Shown piece by piece: positions 39,939-50,149 of a DNA stretch of 59,532 nucleotides. Where the stretch lies: NCBI RefSeq assembly GCF_001672975.1, contig NZ_LZKU01000127.1:1-59532 (forward strand). Direction: 5' to 3'. This DNA comes from Mycobacterium sp. 1465703.0 (GTDB lineage Bacteria; Actinomycetota; Actinomycetes; Mycobacteriales; Mycobacteriaceae). Each line of letters opens with the position of its first letter. Within the stretch, counting starts at the first letter, position 1. The position numbers were made by a program, and so were the translations under genes. The notes beneath the pieces were generated by a model that worked only from the letters and a program-made list of their open reading frames with translations, did no database searches and was not told the DNA's origin.

Positions 39939-42350
39939 ATGAGTGTGCACGCAACAGATGCCAAGCCGGCCTCCGAAGCAGATCAACTGCTCGACGGCCT
40001 CAATCCGCAACAGCGCCAAGCGGTGGTGCATGAGGGCTCCCCGCTGCTGATCGTCGCGGGTGCCGGTTCGGGGAAGACCGCGGTGCTGACGCGCCGCATC
40101 GCCTACTTGATCGCCGAACGCGGGGTCGGGGTCGGCCAGGTGCTGGCCATCACCTTCACCAACAAGGCCGCCGCCGAGATGCGGGAACGAGTCGTGAGGT
40201 TGGTAGGCAACCGGGCCCGCGCCATGTGGGTGTCCACCTTCCACTCGACCTGTGTGCGCATCCTGCGCAACCAGGCATCGCTGATCGAGGGTCTCAACTC
40301 CAACTTCTCCATTTACGACGCCGACGACTCGCGGCGTCTGCTGCAGATGATCGGGCGCGACATGGGGCTCGACATCAAGCGCTACTCGCCGCGACTGCTC
40401 GCCAACGCCATCTCCAACCTGAAGAACGAGCTGATCGACCCGGCCCAGGCGGTGGACAACCTGACCGACGATTCCGACGAGTTGTCCCGCACGGTGGCCA
40501 GCGTCTACGGCGAATACCAGCGGCGGCTGCGGGCGGCCAACGCGCTGGACTTCGACGATTTGATCGGGGAAACCGTCGCGGTGCTGCGCGCCTTCCCGCA
40601 GATCGCCCAGCACTACCGGCGCCGGTTCCGCCACGTCCTCGTCGACGAGTACCAGGACACCAACCACGCGCAGTACGTGTTGGTACGCGAACTGGCCGGC
40701 CGCGGCGGTTCAGCGAGGCTCGCCGGAGCTGGCCCGGGGGCCGGCGGAGGCGAGGCGAAGCTGGGACCGCCGAATCAGCCCGGCGGTGACGAGGTATCTG
40801 ATGAGGTGCCGCCCGCGGAGCTGTGCGTGGTCGGTGACGCCGACCAGTCGATCTATGCCTTCCGCGGCGCCACCATTCGCAACATCGAGGATTTCGAACG
40901 CGACTACCCGGACGCGACAACCATTCTGCTGGAACAGAACTACCGCTCGACGCAGAACATCCTGTCCGCGGCCAACTCGGTGATCGCCCGCAACTCCGGG
41001 CGCCGCGACAAGCGACTGTGGACCGCCGAAGGTGCCGGCGAGCTGATCGTGGGCTACGTCGCCGACAACGAGCACGACGAAGCCCGATTCGTCGCCGAGG
41101 AGATCGACGCGCTCGCCGACAAGGGCGAGATCACCTACAACGACGTCGCCGTCTTCTACCGCACCAACAACTCGTCGCGGTCTTTCGAAGAGGTGTTCAT
41201 CCGCGCCGGGATCCCCTACAAAGTCGTTGGGGGAGTGCGCTTTTACGAGCGCAAGGAGATTCGCGACATCGTCGCCTATCTGCGGGTGTTGGACAACCCC
41301 GGGGATGCGGTCAGCATGCGGCGCATACTGAACACCCCGCGCCGTGGTATCGGCGATCGTGCCGAGGCCTGCGTGGCGGTGTACGCGGAGAACACCGGCG
41401 CAAGTTTCGCCGACGCGCTGGTTGCCGCGGCCGAAGGCAAAGTGCCGATGCTGAATTCGCGCGCGGAGAAGGCGATCGCCGGTTTCGTCGAGTTGCTGGA
41501 CGAGTTGCGCGGCCGCTTGGACGACGATCTTGGCGATCTGGTCGAGTCGGTGCTCGAACGCACCGGCTACCGCAGGGAACTGGAATCCTCCACCGACCCC
41601 CAAGAACTGGCGCGGTTGGACAACCTCAACGAACTCGTCAGCGTGGCACACGAATTCAGCACCGACCGGGCCAACGCCGCCGCACTGGACGAGTCCCTGC
41701 AAACCCCCGAGGACGAAGACGTGCCGGATACGGGTGTGCTGGCAGAGTTTTTGGAGCGGGTCTCGCTGGTCTCGGACAGCGACGAGATCCCCGAGGACGG
41801 CGCTGGCATGGTCACCCTGATGACGTTGCACACCGCGAAGGGCCTCGAATTTCCGGTGGTGTTCGTGACCGGCTGGGAGGACGGAATGTTCCCCCACATG
41901 CGGTCGTTGGACGACCCGGTCGAACTCTCCGAGGAGCGGCGGTTGGCCTACGTCGGGATCACCCGGGCCCGCCAACGGCTCTACGTGAGCAGGGCAATCG
42001 TCCGGTCCTCCTGGGGACAACCCATGCTCAACCCGGAATCGCGCTTCCTGCAAGAGATTCCACAAGAGCTCATCGAATGGCGGCGCACCGCGCCGGCGCC
42101 CTCGTTCAGCGCACCGGTCAGCGGCGCCGGCCGGTTCGGCACGCCACGTGCGGCCCCGACCCGCTCGGCGATGAGCAAGCGACCGCTACTGGTGCTCGAA
42201 CCCGGTGACCGGGTGACGCATGATAAGTACGGGCTGGGCCGGGTCGAGGAAGTGTCCGGCGTCGGCGAATCGGCGATGTCGCTGATCGACTTCGGCAGCT
42301 CGGGGCGGGTGAAGCTGATGCACAACCACGCCCCGATCAGCAAGCTTTAG
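39939..42350 (+). CDS. uvrD1: ATP-dependent DNA helicase UvrD1/PcrA with an in-frame insert
   Basis: An 803-residue superfamily-1A helicase, counterpart of Rv0949. Walker A is GAGSGKT (residues 41-47), the DEYQDT motif II and GDADQSIYAFRGA motif III follow, then LEQNYRST and TLHTAKGLEFPVV. The C-terminal Tudor-like domain (LEPGDRVTHDKYGLGRVEEV) binds partners; mycobacterial UvrD1 is known to work with Ku. Between motif II and III, at about residues 255-278, is a Gly/Ala/Pro-rich insert coming from a palindromic DNA segment, which makes this protein longer than the roughly 770 residues usual in the family. Confidence 0.96.
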   Translation: MSVHATDAKPASEADQLLDGLNPQQRQAVVHEGSPLLIVAGAGSGKTAVLTRRIAYLIAERGVGVGQVLAITFTNKAAAEMRERVVRLVGNRARAMWVSTFHSTCVRILRNQASLIEGLNSNFSIYDADDSRRLLQMIGRDMGLDIKRYSPRLLANAISNLKNELIDPAQAVDNLTDDSDELSRTVASVYGEYQRRLRAANALDFDDLIGETVAVLRAFPQIAQHYRRRFRHVLVDEYQDTNHAQYVLVRELAGRGGSARLAGAGPGAGGGEAKLGPPNQPGGDEVSDEVPPAELCVVGDADQSIYAFRGATIRNIEDFERDYPDATTILLEQNYRSTQNILSAANSVIARNSGRRDKRLWTAEGAGELIVGYVADNEHDEARFVAEEIDALADKGEITYNDVAVFYRTNNSSRSFEEVFIRAGIPYKVVGGVRFYERKEIRDIVAYLRVLDNPGDAVSMRRILNTPRRGIGDRAEACVAVYAENTGASFADALVAAAEGKVPMLNSRAEKAIAGFVELLDELRGRLDDDLGDLVESVLERTGYRRELESSTDPQELARLDNLNELVSVAHEFSTDRANAAALDESLQTPEDEDVPDTGVLAEFLERVSLVSDSDEIPEDGAGMVTLMTLHTAKGLEFPVVFVTGWEDGMFPHMRSLDDPVELSEERRLAYVGITRARQRLYVSRAIVRSSWGQPMLNPESRFLQEIPQELIEWRRTAPAPSFSAPVSGAGRFGTPRAAPTRSAMSKRPLLVLEPGDRVTHDKYGLGRVEEVSGVGESAMSLIDFGSSGRVKLMHNHAPISKL
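40704..40771. repeat. Imperfect palindrome (REP-like) inserted in-frame in uvrD1
   Basis: The segment begins GGCGGTTCAGCGAGGC and ends AGCTGGGACCGCC; its halves pair imperfectly over about 30 bases around a GGCCCGGGGGCC centre. It keeps the frame and adds a low-complexity loop next to the helicase core. Confidence 0.6.
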
Positions 42351-42367
42351 CCGGCGACTAGACGAGT

Positions 42368-42423
42368 CGAACGTGCACTCAGCGCGAAAAAATAGGGAAA
42401 TCTTCGCTGTCAGTGCACGTTCG
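42368..42423. terminator. Long hairpin between convergent uvrD1 and membrane-protein genes
   Basis: CGAACGTGCACT (42368-42379) pairs perfectly with AGTGCACGTTCG (42412-42423); an inner CAGCG/CGCTG pair extends the stem past a two-base bulge, and the loop is A/T-rich. A bidirectional terminator or a small mobile palindrome. Confidence 0.55.
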
Positions 42424-42428
42424 GCGGG

Positions 42429-43022
42429 TCAGGCGGCGTCCAGCCAGCGTTTGGTTTGCGGCAGCAACACCAGCACCACCGTGGCGATCGGCAAGACCGG
42501 CAGCAGGTGCACAACCCAGGCGACCCGGGCACCCGCGATGAACACGCCGACATAGGTGAGAATCGCGACCAGCGCGCCGGCCATCAGCAGGTAGCGGCTG
42601 ATCGATCGGCGCTTCAGCAGCAGGATCACGCCCGACACCGTCGTGCCCGCGAACACCAGAGCGAGAAACGCGACCGCGATGCAGAACAGGCGGTCCGATC
42701 GCCACCAACCGGCGATCAGGTCGGTGGCCACCACCGAGGTCGCCCAGCCGCTGACGATGCTGACTGCGCAGGCGGCGACGGCCGTGCGGTCGCTGGGTTC
42801 AAGGGCCGCTACTCCGGCATAACCGGTGCGACCCGCCCGGTAGGCCGGCGGTTGCGAGGCGAAGTGCGTGGTCGGAGTGTCCGGCGTGGTCGGAATCGGT
42901 CCGGTCGGCGCACGCCGGATGATCCGTGTCCGTGTGTCAGAGGGCGATTCGGGCTCTGGCGCGGGCTCGGCCGCGGGCTCGGAAGGATGCGGACCGGAAG
43001 GTTCTTCGTTCGGCGCGGTCAC
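42429..43022 (-). CDS. Four-helix membrane protein with Pro/Glu-rich N-terminus
   Basis: A 197-residue protein. Residues 1 to about 60 are Pro/Glu/Arg-rich and cytoplasmic (SDTRTRIIRRAPTGPIP). Four hydrophobic helices follow (AACAVSIVSGWATSVVATD, FCIAVAFLALVFAGTTVSGV, YLLMAGALVAILTYVGVFIA, VVHLLPVLPIATVVLVLLP). Start GTG 43022 lies just after the M23 gene stop; a GTG at 43055 overlapping that gene is the alternative. No family recognised. Co-transcribed with the M23 peptidase gene, so a cell-envelope role is plausible. Confidence 0.7.
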   Translation of the reverse strand: MTAPNEEPSGPHPSEPAAEPAPEPESPSDTRTRIIRRAPTGPIPTTPDTPTTHFASQPPAYRAGRTGYAGVAALEPSDRTAVAACAVSIVSGWATSVVATDLIAGWWRSDRLFCIAVAFLALVFAGTTVSGVILLLKRRSISRYLLMAGALVAILTYVGVFIAGARVAWVVHLLPVLPIATVVLVLLPQTKRWLDAA

Positions 43023-43023
43023 C

Positions 43024-44151
43024 TCAGCCAGCGTAGTTGCCGACGCTGAGACCACGCTTAGCGAGCCACGGCACCGGGTCGATCCGCTCGGTGCCGCCCT
43101 GCAGTACTTCGAAGTGCAGGTGCGGACCGGTGGAATTGCCCCGGTTGCCCATGGTGGCGATCTGGTCGCCGGCCATCACCCGCTCACCGACGCTGACCAG
43201 TGTGGTGTTGATGTGTCCGTAGAGCGTGACCGTGCCGTCGGCGTGCCGGAGCTTGACCAGCATCCCGTAGCCGCTGGCCGGGCCGGAGTCGATGACGATG
43301 CCGTCGGACACCGCGTAGATCGGTGTCCCGATCGAGTTGGCCAGGTCGATACCGGCGTGCAGCACGCCCCAGCGGTAGCCGAAGTTGGAGGTGAAGATCC
43401 CCTTGGTGGGCATGACGAAGAGCGGTTGCGACAACCGCGCCTCGCGCTGGGCGCGATCGTTGGCGAAGGCGACACCCTTGGCCAGCTCCTGGTTGTGCAG
43501 CGCGGCGGTGGCCGCCGGCTCCGCGGCGATCACCTGGGCGCCGCGGACGGTATTGCTGCCCGCTCCGCCAGTTAGTGCGGATGCGTTGGCGGTCAACACC
43601 GCATCAGTCTTGGGGGTGTCGGCGTGGCCGGTGGCGGAGTGCGCCGCCGCGGCTGCGGCACCGGCGGCCATCGCCGAGATCAGCAGCCGCCCACGGGCGG
43701 CGCTGGTGGCTTGCTTGCGGTGCTGCCCGCCGCGGCGCGCGACGCCGACGACGTCGGTGGCGTGCGAACGATCGAGACGCCGCTCGGTGCGCGGCTCGAC
43801 GACAATTCGCGGCAATACCTCGGTGACGGGTGCGGCCAGCCAGACCGGGCGCAGATCGTCGGTCTCGTGCAGGTCGTCGAGTTCGGGTGCCAGCAACACT
43901 CGCGTCGCGTTGTCGAACGGCGAGTCGTTGCTGAAGTCCAGGCCGCTGAGATCGCCGGCGTCGTCACTGAAGTCAAAGTCGTCGAAATCAAAGCCGTCGA
44001 GCGGGAGGATTTCGGTGACCTCGGTGCGATGCGGTGCATCCGCCCACCGGGCGCCTGCTGCGCGACCAACCCTCACAACGCCCTCAGTTACGGCAGAAGG
44101 CCGGGCAAAACGGTGCTGGGACAACCTGAAATGTCCTCGTATCGTGACCAT
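43024..44151 (-). CDS. M23-family peptidoglycan endopeptidase-like protein
   Basis: A 375-residue protein, counterpart of Rv0950c. An acidic N-terminal half ([14 protein letters not shown]), a basic [13 protein letters not shown] preceding a hydrophobic [15 protein letters not shown] segment that could be a signal anchor, then the C-terminal LytM domain with zinc ligands in VLHAGIDLA and HLHFEVLQ. It would act in the periplasm on peptide cross-links or as an activator of amidases. ATG 44151 chosen. Divergent from sucC. Confidence 0.88.
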   Translation of the reverse strand: MVTIRGHFRLSQHRFARPSAVTEGVVRVGRAAGARWADAPHRTEVTEILPLDGFDFDDFDFSDDAGDLSGLDFSNDSPFDNATRVLLAPELDDLHETDDLRPVWLAAPVTEVLPRIVVEPRTERRLDRSHATDVVGVARRGGQHRKQATSAARGRLLISAMAAGAAAAAAHSATGHADTPKTDAVLTANASALTGGAGSNTVRGAQVIAAEPAATAALHNQELAKGVAFANDRAQREARLSQPLFVMPTKGIFTSNFGYRWGVLHAGIDLANSIGTPIYAVSDGIVIDSGPASGYGMLVKLRHADGTVTLYGHINTTLVSVGERVMAGDQIATMGNRGNSTGPHLHFEVLQGGTERIDPVPWLAKRGLSVGNYAG

Positions 44152-44399
44152 AACGTTATCTGGACCCTAGGAAGGTATCCGCTAACGCGCGCGGCTGGCA
44201 ACCGCGTGGGAAGATCCGGGCCGATTTGTGATTTGTATCACGCGGACGGTCAACCCCTAGCTCGTGAGCTGTACCACATCGGCGGACGCGGCGATCAACG
44301 CTGTTCGAGGGGTCGATAAAGTTCGTCCGTGCGAGTTGCCGAATGCGGCACCGCCCACCAAGAGGCCTAATAGTTGAGTCGAGCGAAGACAGAGAGTCC

Positions 44400-45563
<1,164 letters not shown>

Positions 45564-45580
45564 AAAAGGACCAATGGCCG

Positions 45581-46483
45581 ATGTCTATTTTCCTTAACGC
45601 GGATTCCAAAGTAATCGTCCAGGGCATCACCGGTGGTGAGGGCACCAAGCACACCGCGCTCATGCTCAAGGCCGGCACCCAGGTGGTGGGCGGGGTCAAC
45701 GCCCGCAAAGCGGGCACCACCGTGTCGCACGTGGACCCGGTCGGCAAGGACGTTGAACTACCCGTCTTCGGCAGCGTCGAGGAAGCGATGAAGGAGACCG
45801 GGGCCAACGTGTCGGTCGTCTTCGTGCCGCCGAAATTCGCCAAGGACGCGATCATCGAGGCCATCGACGCCGAGATCCCGCTGCTGGTGGTCATCACCGA
45901 GGGAATCCCGGTGCAGGACAGCGCATATGCCTGGGCCTACAACGTCGACAAGGGCCAGAAGACGCGCATCATCGGGCCGAACTGTCCCGGCATCATCACC
46001 CCGGGCGAGGCGCTGGCCGGCATCACCCCGGCGAACATCAGCGGCCCCGGGCCGGTCGGGCTGGTGTCCAAGTCGGGCACTCTGACCTACCAGATGATGT
46101 ACGAGCTGCGCGATTTCGGCTTCTCCACCTCGATCGGTATCGGTGGTGACCCGGTGATCGGCACCACCCACATCGACGCCATCGAAGCGTTCGAGAAGGA
46201 CCCCGACACCAAAGTCATCGTGATGATCGGCGAGATCGGCGGTGACGCCGAGGAGCGTGCGGCCGACTACATCAAGGCCAACGTGTCCAAGCCGGTCGTC
46301 GGCTACGTCGCGGGATTCACTGCGCCGGAAGGCAAGACGATGGGCCATGCGGGCGCCATCGTGTCCGGCTCGTCGGGTACCGCGGCCGCCAAGAAAGAGG
46401 CCTTGGAGGCGGCCGGGGTCAAGGTAGGCAAGACCCCGTCGGAGACCGCCGCGCTGGCTCGCGAGATCCTGCAAAGCCTGTAG
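45581..46483 (+). CDS. sucD: Succinyl-CoA ligase alpha subunit
   Basis: A 300-residue subunit holding the CoA site ([19 protein letters not shown]) and the phosphorylated histidine in [13 protein letters not shown]. It follows sucC by 17 bases. AAAAGGA lies about ten bases upstream of ATG 45581; an out-of-frame ATG at 45574 opens only seven codons. Counterpart of Rv0952. Confidence 0.98.
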   Translation: MSIFLNADSKVIVQGITGGEGTKHTALMLKAGTQVVGGVNARKAGTTVSHVDPVGKDVELPVFGSVEEAMKETGANVSVVFVPPKFAKDAIIEAIDAEIPLLVVITEGIPVQDSAYAWAYNVDKGQKTRIIGPNCPGIITPGEALAGITPANISGPGPVGLVSKSGTLTYQMMYELRDFGFSTSIGIGGDPVIGTTHIDAIEAFEKDPDTKVIVMIGEIGGDAEERAADYIKANVSKPVVGYVAGFTAPEGKTMGHAGAIVSGSSGTAAAKKEALEAAGVKVGKTPSETAALAREILQSL

Positions 46484-46545
46484 CGCTCGCCTGTGGCGAT
46501 CGCGAGCGCGGCGTAGCGAGCCGGCCCCGGATTTTGCCGGGGTCC
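46483..46545 (+). terminator. Two adjacent hairpins after sucD
   Basis: GCGCTCGC (46483-46490) pairs with GCGAGCGC (46502-46509); then CCCCGG (46525-46530) pairs with CCGGGG (46537-46542) around ATTTTG. No U-run; they could still stop transcription of sucCD, as mycobacterial terminators often lack one. Confidence 0.5.
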
Positions 46546-46569
46546 GGCGCTGCGGTAGATAGTGGGTCT

Positions 46570-48096
46570 ATGAATCTCGACCCGCACACGCCTGTCATCG
46601 TCGGCGTGGGGCAGTTCACCGAGCGCATCGAGGACTCCGGCTATCGCGGGATGTCGTCGGTGGAGTTGGCGACGGCAGCGGCGCAGGCCGCACTGCATGA
46701 CTCCGGGGCCGACGTCAGCGCGGTCGCAGCGGCCATCGACACCGTCGCCGCGATCCGGCAGTTCGAGCTCTCCGGGCGCACTCCGGCGCCGATGGGCAAG
46801 TCGAACAACTACCCGCGGTCGGTGGCCAAGCGCATCGGCGCGACACCGGCCCGCGCGATTCTCGAGCCGATCGGCGGCCAGGGCCCCCAGCATCTGGTCA
46901 CTGAATTCGCCGGCGTCATCGCCTCGGGGGCGGCCGAGGTCGTGATGATTTTCGGCTCCGAGAACACCTCGAGCATCCGGTATTTCGCCGACCGGGATAA
47001 GCCGGATCATTCCGACACGGTCGAGGGTTCCCTCGAAGACCGGGGCTTCGGCTACGACGGTCTGTTCGATGACTACACCGTCGCGCATGGCCTCATCGGC
47101 GCGCCGGCCCAGTATGGGCTGCTGGAGAACGCGCGCCGGGCGCGGCTGGGCTTGAGCGTCGCCGACTACCGGCGCCAGATGGGCGAGCTGTTCGCCCCGT
47201 TCACCAAAGTGGCGGCGAAGAACCCGTTCGCCTCTTCCCCGGTGGAACGCAGCGTCGACGAGCTCATCACCGTGACCGCCTCCAACCGGATGATCTGCGA
47301 TCCGTACCCGAGGCTGCTGGTGGCCCGCGACCAGGTCAACCAGGGCGCGGCCGCGCTGATGATGTCGGTGGCGGCCGCCCGCCGGCTCGGCGTGCCCGAG
47401 GAGCGCTGGGTGTACCTGCACGGTCACGCCGACATGGTGGACCAGCCGCTGCTGGACCGCCTCGACCTGACCTACAACTCCGCGTCGGTGCTGGCGGTCC
47501 GCGAAGCCCTCGCCGGAGCCGGTGTCGGCATCGACGGCGTCTCGACCTTCGATCTCTACAGCTGCTTCCCGGTGCCGGTGTTCAACTTCTGCGACGGGAT
47601 GGGTCTGGCCGCCCACGATCCGCGTGGGCTGACCCTCACCGGCGGCCTGCCGTACTTCGGCGGACCGGGCAACAACTACTCACTGCACGGCATCGCCGAG
47701 ACGGTCAGCGAAATGCGGGACCGCCCAGGGCAATTCGGCCTGGTCGCCGCCAACGGCGGGATCATGAGCAAGTACTCCGTCGGGGTGTACTCAACCACGC
47801 CGGTGAACTTCACGCCCGACAACAGCGCCGCACTGCGCGCCGAGGTCGCCGCCCGTCCCAAGATGCCGGTGACCGTCAAGGCCGACGGATCGGCGACCAT
47901 CGAGACCTACACCGTGCGCTACGACTGGCCGGCGCACACCGGCATCATCATCGGGCGCCTCGATGACGACGGCAGCCGCTTCCTGGCCCTGGCCGAGGAC
48001 CCCGATCTTGTCGGTCTACTCAGCGACGGCGAGCCGCTCGGGGCGCCGATCGTGGTGCGGCCGACGGAGAAGGACAACCGGGCCGTGCCGGCCTGA
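46570..48096 (+). CDS. Thiolase-fold protein without the canonical cysteine
   Basis: A 508-residue protein annotated in mycobacteria as an acetyl-CoA acetyltransferase. Start VIVGVGQFTERIE is thiolase-like, but where thiolases have the nucleophile Cys-x-SG this protein reads IGGQGPQHLV; the C-terminal Cys-Gly motif is replaced by GGPGNNYSLHG. The N-terminal two thirds is thiolase fold; the last 100 residues are an added OB-like domain. Acyl transfer by the usual mechanism is unlikely. ATG 46570. Converges with the next LLM gene (3 bp apart). Confidence 0.85.
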   Translation: MNLDPHTPVIVGVGQFTERIEDSGYRGMSSVELATAAAQAALHDSGADVSAVAAAIDTVAAIRQFELSGRTPAPMGKSNNYPRSVAKRIGATPARAILEPIGGQGPQHLVTEFAGVIASGAAEVVMIFGSENTSSIRYFADRDKPDHSDTVEGSLEDRGFGYDGLFDDYTVAHGLIGAPAQYGLLENARRARLGLSVADYRRQMGELFAPFTKVAAKNPFASSPVERSVDELITVTASNRMICDPYPRLLVARDQVNQGAAALMMSVAAARRLGVPEERWVYLHGHADMVDQPLLDRLDLTYNSASVLAVREALAGAGVGIDGVSTFDLYSCFPVPVFNFCDGMGLAAHDPRGLTLTGGLPYFGGPGNNYSLHGIAETVSEMRDRPGQFGLVAANGGIMSKYSVGVYSTTPVNFTPDNSAALRAEVAARPKMPVTVKADGSATIETYTVRYDWPAHTGIIIGRLDDDGSRFLALAEDPDLVGLLSDGEPLGAPIVVRPTEKDNRAVPA

Positions 48097-48099
48097 GCG

Positions 48100-48948
48100 T
48101 CAGACGAGAGCCGCTAGTTTGCCGGCCAGCCGTTCGACGTAGGCGGCGACCTCGTCCTCGGACTTGTCGGGCAGACCGAACAGCACCTCGGTCACCCCGA
48201 GCTCGGCCCATTTGGCGAGCTTCTCGGGCACCGGCTTGAAGTCCAGGGCCACGATCTGGGGGGCGCCGTCGCGGTCGGCGGCGGCCCAGGTGTCCTGAAG
48301 GAGCTTCACCGGCTCGTCGATGTTGAAGTCGCGGGGAGTGGTGATCCACCCGTCGGCGCTGCGGGCGATCCACTTGAAGTTCTTCTCGGTGCCGGCGGCA
48401 CCGACCAGCAGCGGGATGTGCGGCTGCACCGGCTTGGGCCAGGCCCAGCTGGGACCGAACTTGACGAATTCACCGTCGTACTCGGCTTCTTCTTCGGTCC
48501 ACAGTGCCCGCATCGCCTCGATGTATTCGCGCAGCATGGTGCGGCGGCGCCCCGGCGGCACCCCATGATCGGCGAGTTCGTCGGTGTTCCAGCCGAATCC
48601 GACGCCCAGGCTGACCCGACCGCCGGACAGGTGATCAAGCGTGGCAATACTTTTCGCCAACGTGATCGGGTCGTGTTCGACCGGCAGCGCCACCGCGGTG
48701 GACAGCCGCACCCGCGAGGTGACCGCGCACGCCGCGCCCAGGCTTACCCACGGGTCTAGTGTCCGCATGTAGCGGTCGTCGGGCAGCGATTCGTCCCCCG
48801 TCGTCGGGTGAGCCGCCTCGCGCTTCACCGGAATGTGCGTGTGTTCTGGCACGTAGAACGTCTGAAAGCCGTGGTCGTCGGCAAGCTTCGCGGCCCTCGC
48901 CGGGGAGATGCCGCGGTCGCTGGTAAAAAGCACAAGCCCGTAATCCAT
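48100..48948 (-). CDS. LLM-class F420-dependent oxidoreductase with a KstR box
   Basis: A 282-residue luciferase-like enzyme, counterpart of Rv0953c and of the same length. MDYGLVLFTSDRGISP, TFYVPEHTHIPV, HLSGGRVSLGVGFGWN and LLVGAAGTEKNF mark the family. Start ATG 48948 lies nine bases after a perfect KstR operator, so the repressor would cover the ribosome-binding region. Probably a sterol-pathway redox enzyme. Confidence 0.92.
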   Translation of the reverse strand: MDYGLVLFTSDRGISPARAAKLADDHGFQTFYVPEHTHIPVKREAAHPTTGDESLPDDRYMRTLDPWVSLGAACAVTSRVRLSTAVALPVEHDPITLAKSIATLDHLSGGRVSLGVGFGWNTDELADHGVPPGRRRTMLREYIEAMRALWTEEEAEYDGEFVKFGPSWAWPKPVQPHIPLLVGAAGTEKNFKWIARSADGWITTPRDFNIDEPVKLLQDTWAAADRDGAPQIVALDFKPVPEKLAKWAELGVTEVLFGLPDKSEDEVAAYVERLAGKLAALV

Positions 48949-48957
48949 GCAGAGAAT

Positions 48958-48971
48958 TAGAACGTGTTCTA
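48958..48971. promoter_or_regulatory. KstR operator TAGAACGTGTTCTA
   Basis: Identical to the site at 31550 and a perfect match to TnnAACnnGTTnnA. It ends only nine bases before the LLM gene ATG, so it overlaps the transcription and translation start region. Confidence 0.88.
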
Positions 48972-49202
48972 CCTCTGCTGGGCAAGCTGTCATGACACGG
49001 ACCGTCTCGCGAAAGGTTCGCCGCACCGTCGGTGTGGGCGCCGCAGCCGAAGCCAGTGGCAGCGGCACGCTTTGCCGCACGTGCGCTAGCGTGGGTGATC
49101 GACCGCGTCGCTAACGCAGCGATGCGCCTGGAAGCACAGCGTTGCACTGCAACTATCGCGCCCGCTAAGCAGTTCAAGGCACTGGAAGCAACAGGAGGAG
49201 CC

Positions 49203-50111
49203 ATGACGTACTCTCCCGGAAGCCCGGGCTATCCACCGGCGCAGCCAAGCGGCACCTATTCAGGCGCCACACCGTCCTTCGCCAAAGACGACGACGGGGC
49301 GAGCAAGCTGCCGTTCTACCTGAACATCGCGGTGGTGGTGTTGGGTCTGGCCGCCTACCTGCTGAACTTCGGCCCCACCTTCACCATCGGCGCCGACCTC
49401 GGCCCGGGCATCGGCGGACGCGCCGGCGACGCGGGCACTGCAGTCGTGGTTGCCTTGCTGGCCGCGCTGCTGGCCGGGCTGAGTCTGTTGCCCAAGGCCA
49501 AGAACTACTCGGGAATCGTCGCGGTCATCGCTGTTCTGGGTGCGTTGCTGGCCATCACCGAGACCATCAACCTGCCCGCCGGCTTCGCGATCGGCTGGGC
49601 GATGTGGCCGCTGGTGGCCGCGGTCGTCCTCCAGGCAATCGCCGCAGTCGTCTCGGTGTTGCTGGACTCCGGGGTGATCACGGCGCCGGCGCCGCGGCCC
49701 AAGTACGACCCGTACGCGCAGTACGGCCAGTACGGGCAATACGGCGGCCAATACGGTCAACAGCCTTACTACGGTCAGCAGCCGGGCGCGCAGCAGCACG
49801 GCCAGCACCAGTCGCCTCAGGGATACGGGTTGCAGTACCCCGGCTACTCGCCGGGCGCGGCACCGACCCAGAGCGGCGTTCCGACCGGCGGTTTCGGCGC
49901 CCAGCCTGCGCCGCAGTCGGGTGCTCAGCAGTCCGCGCAGCAGCACGGTCCGTCCACGCCGCCCACCGGCTTCCCCAGCTTCAGCCCGCCGCCCAACACC
50001 GGCGGGTCGGAGTCGAAGACAACCAACTACTCCGAGCAGGGCGGCGGTCAGCAGTCCTTCGGCCAGGAGCAACAGTCCGGGTCATCCCCGTCTGGGCCAG
50101 CGCCCAGCTAA
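49203..50111 (+). CDS. 34-kDa-antigen-like membrane protein with Gln/Tyr-rich tail
   Basis: A 302-residue protein, counterpart of Rv0954. A short Pro/Ser-rich N-terminus, four helices between about residues 35 and 160 ([76 protein letters not shown]), then a long low-complexity tail with repeated YGQ/QQP units ([15 protein letters not shown]). AGGAGG before ATG 49203 sets the start. The homologue has been tied to the divisome, and the next gene, perM, is a division gene. Confidence 0.88.
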   Translation: MTYSPGSPGYPPAQPSGTYSGATPSFAKDDDGASKLPFYLNIAVVVLGLAAYLLNFGPTFTIGADLGPGIGGRAGDAGTAVVVALLAALLAGLSLLPKAKNYSGIVAVIAVLGALLAITETINLPAGFAIGWAMWPLVAAVVLQAIAAVVSVLLDSGVITAPAPRPKYDPYAQYGQYGQYGGQYGQQPYYGQQPGAQQHGQHQSPQGYGLQYPGYSPGAAPTQSGVPTGGFGAQPAPQSGAQQSAQQHGPSTPPTGFPSFSPPPNTGGSESKTTNYSEQGGGQQSFGQEQQSGSSPSGPAPS

Positions 50112-50149
50112 TCGTGCGCTGTCTCGCCTAGTCGGGGACGTGCCCCAGA

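Noticed and set aside
45574..45597. Seven-codon frame (MADVYFP) in the sucC-sucD gap
   Set aside because: Out of frame with sucD and short enough to arise by chance; it could affect coupling but nothing supports it.
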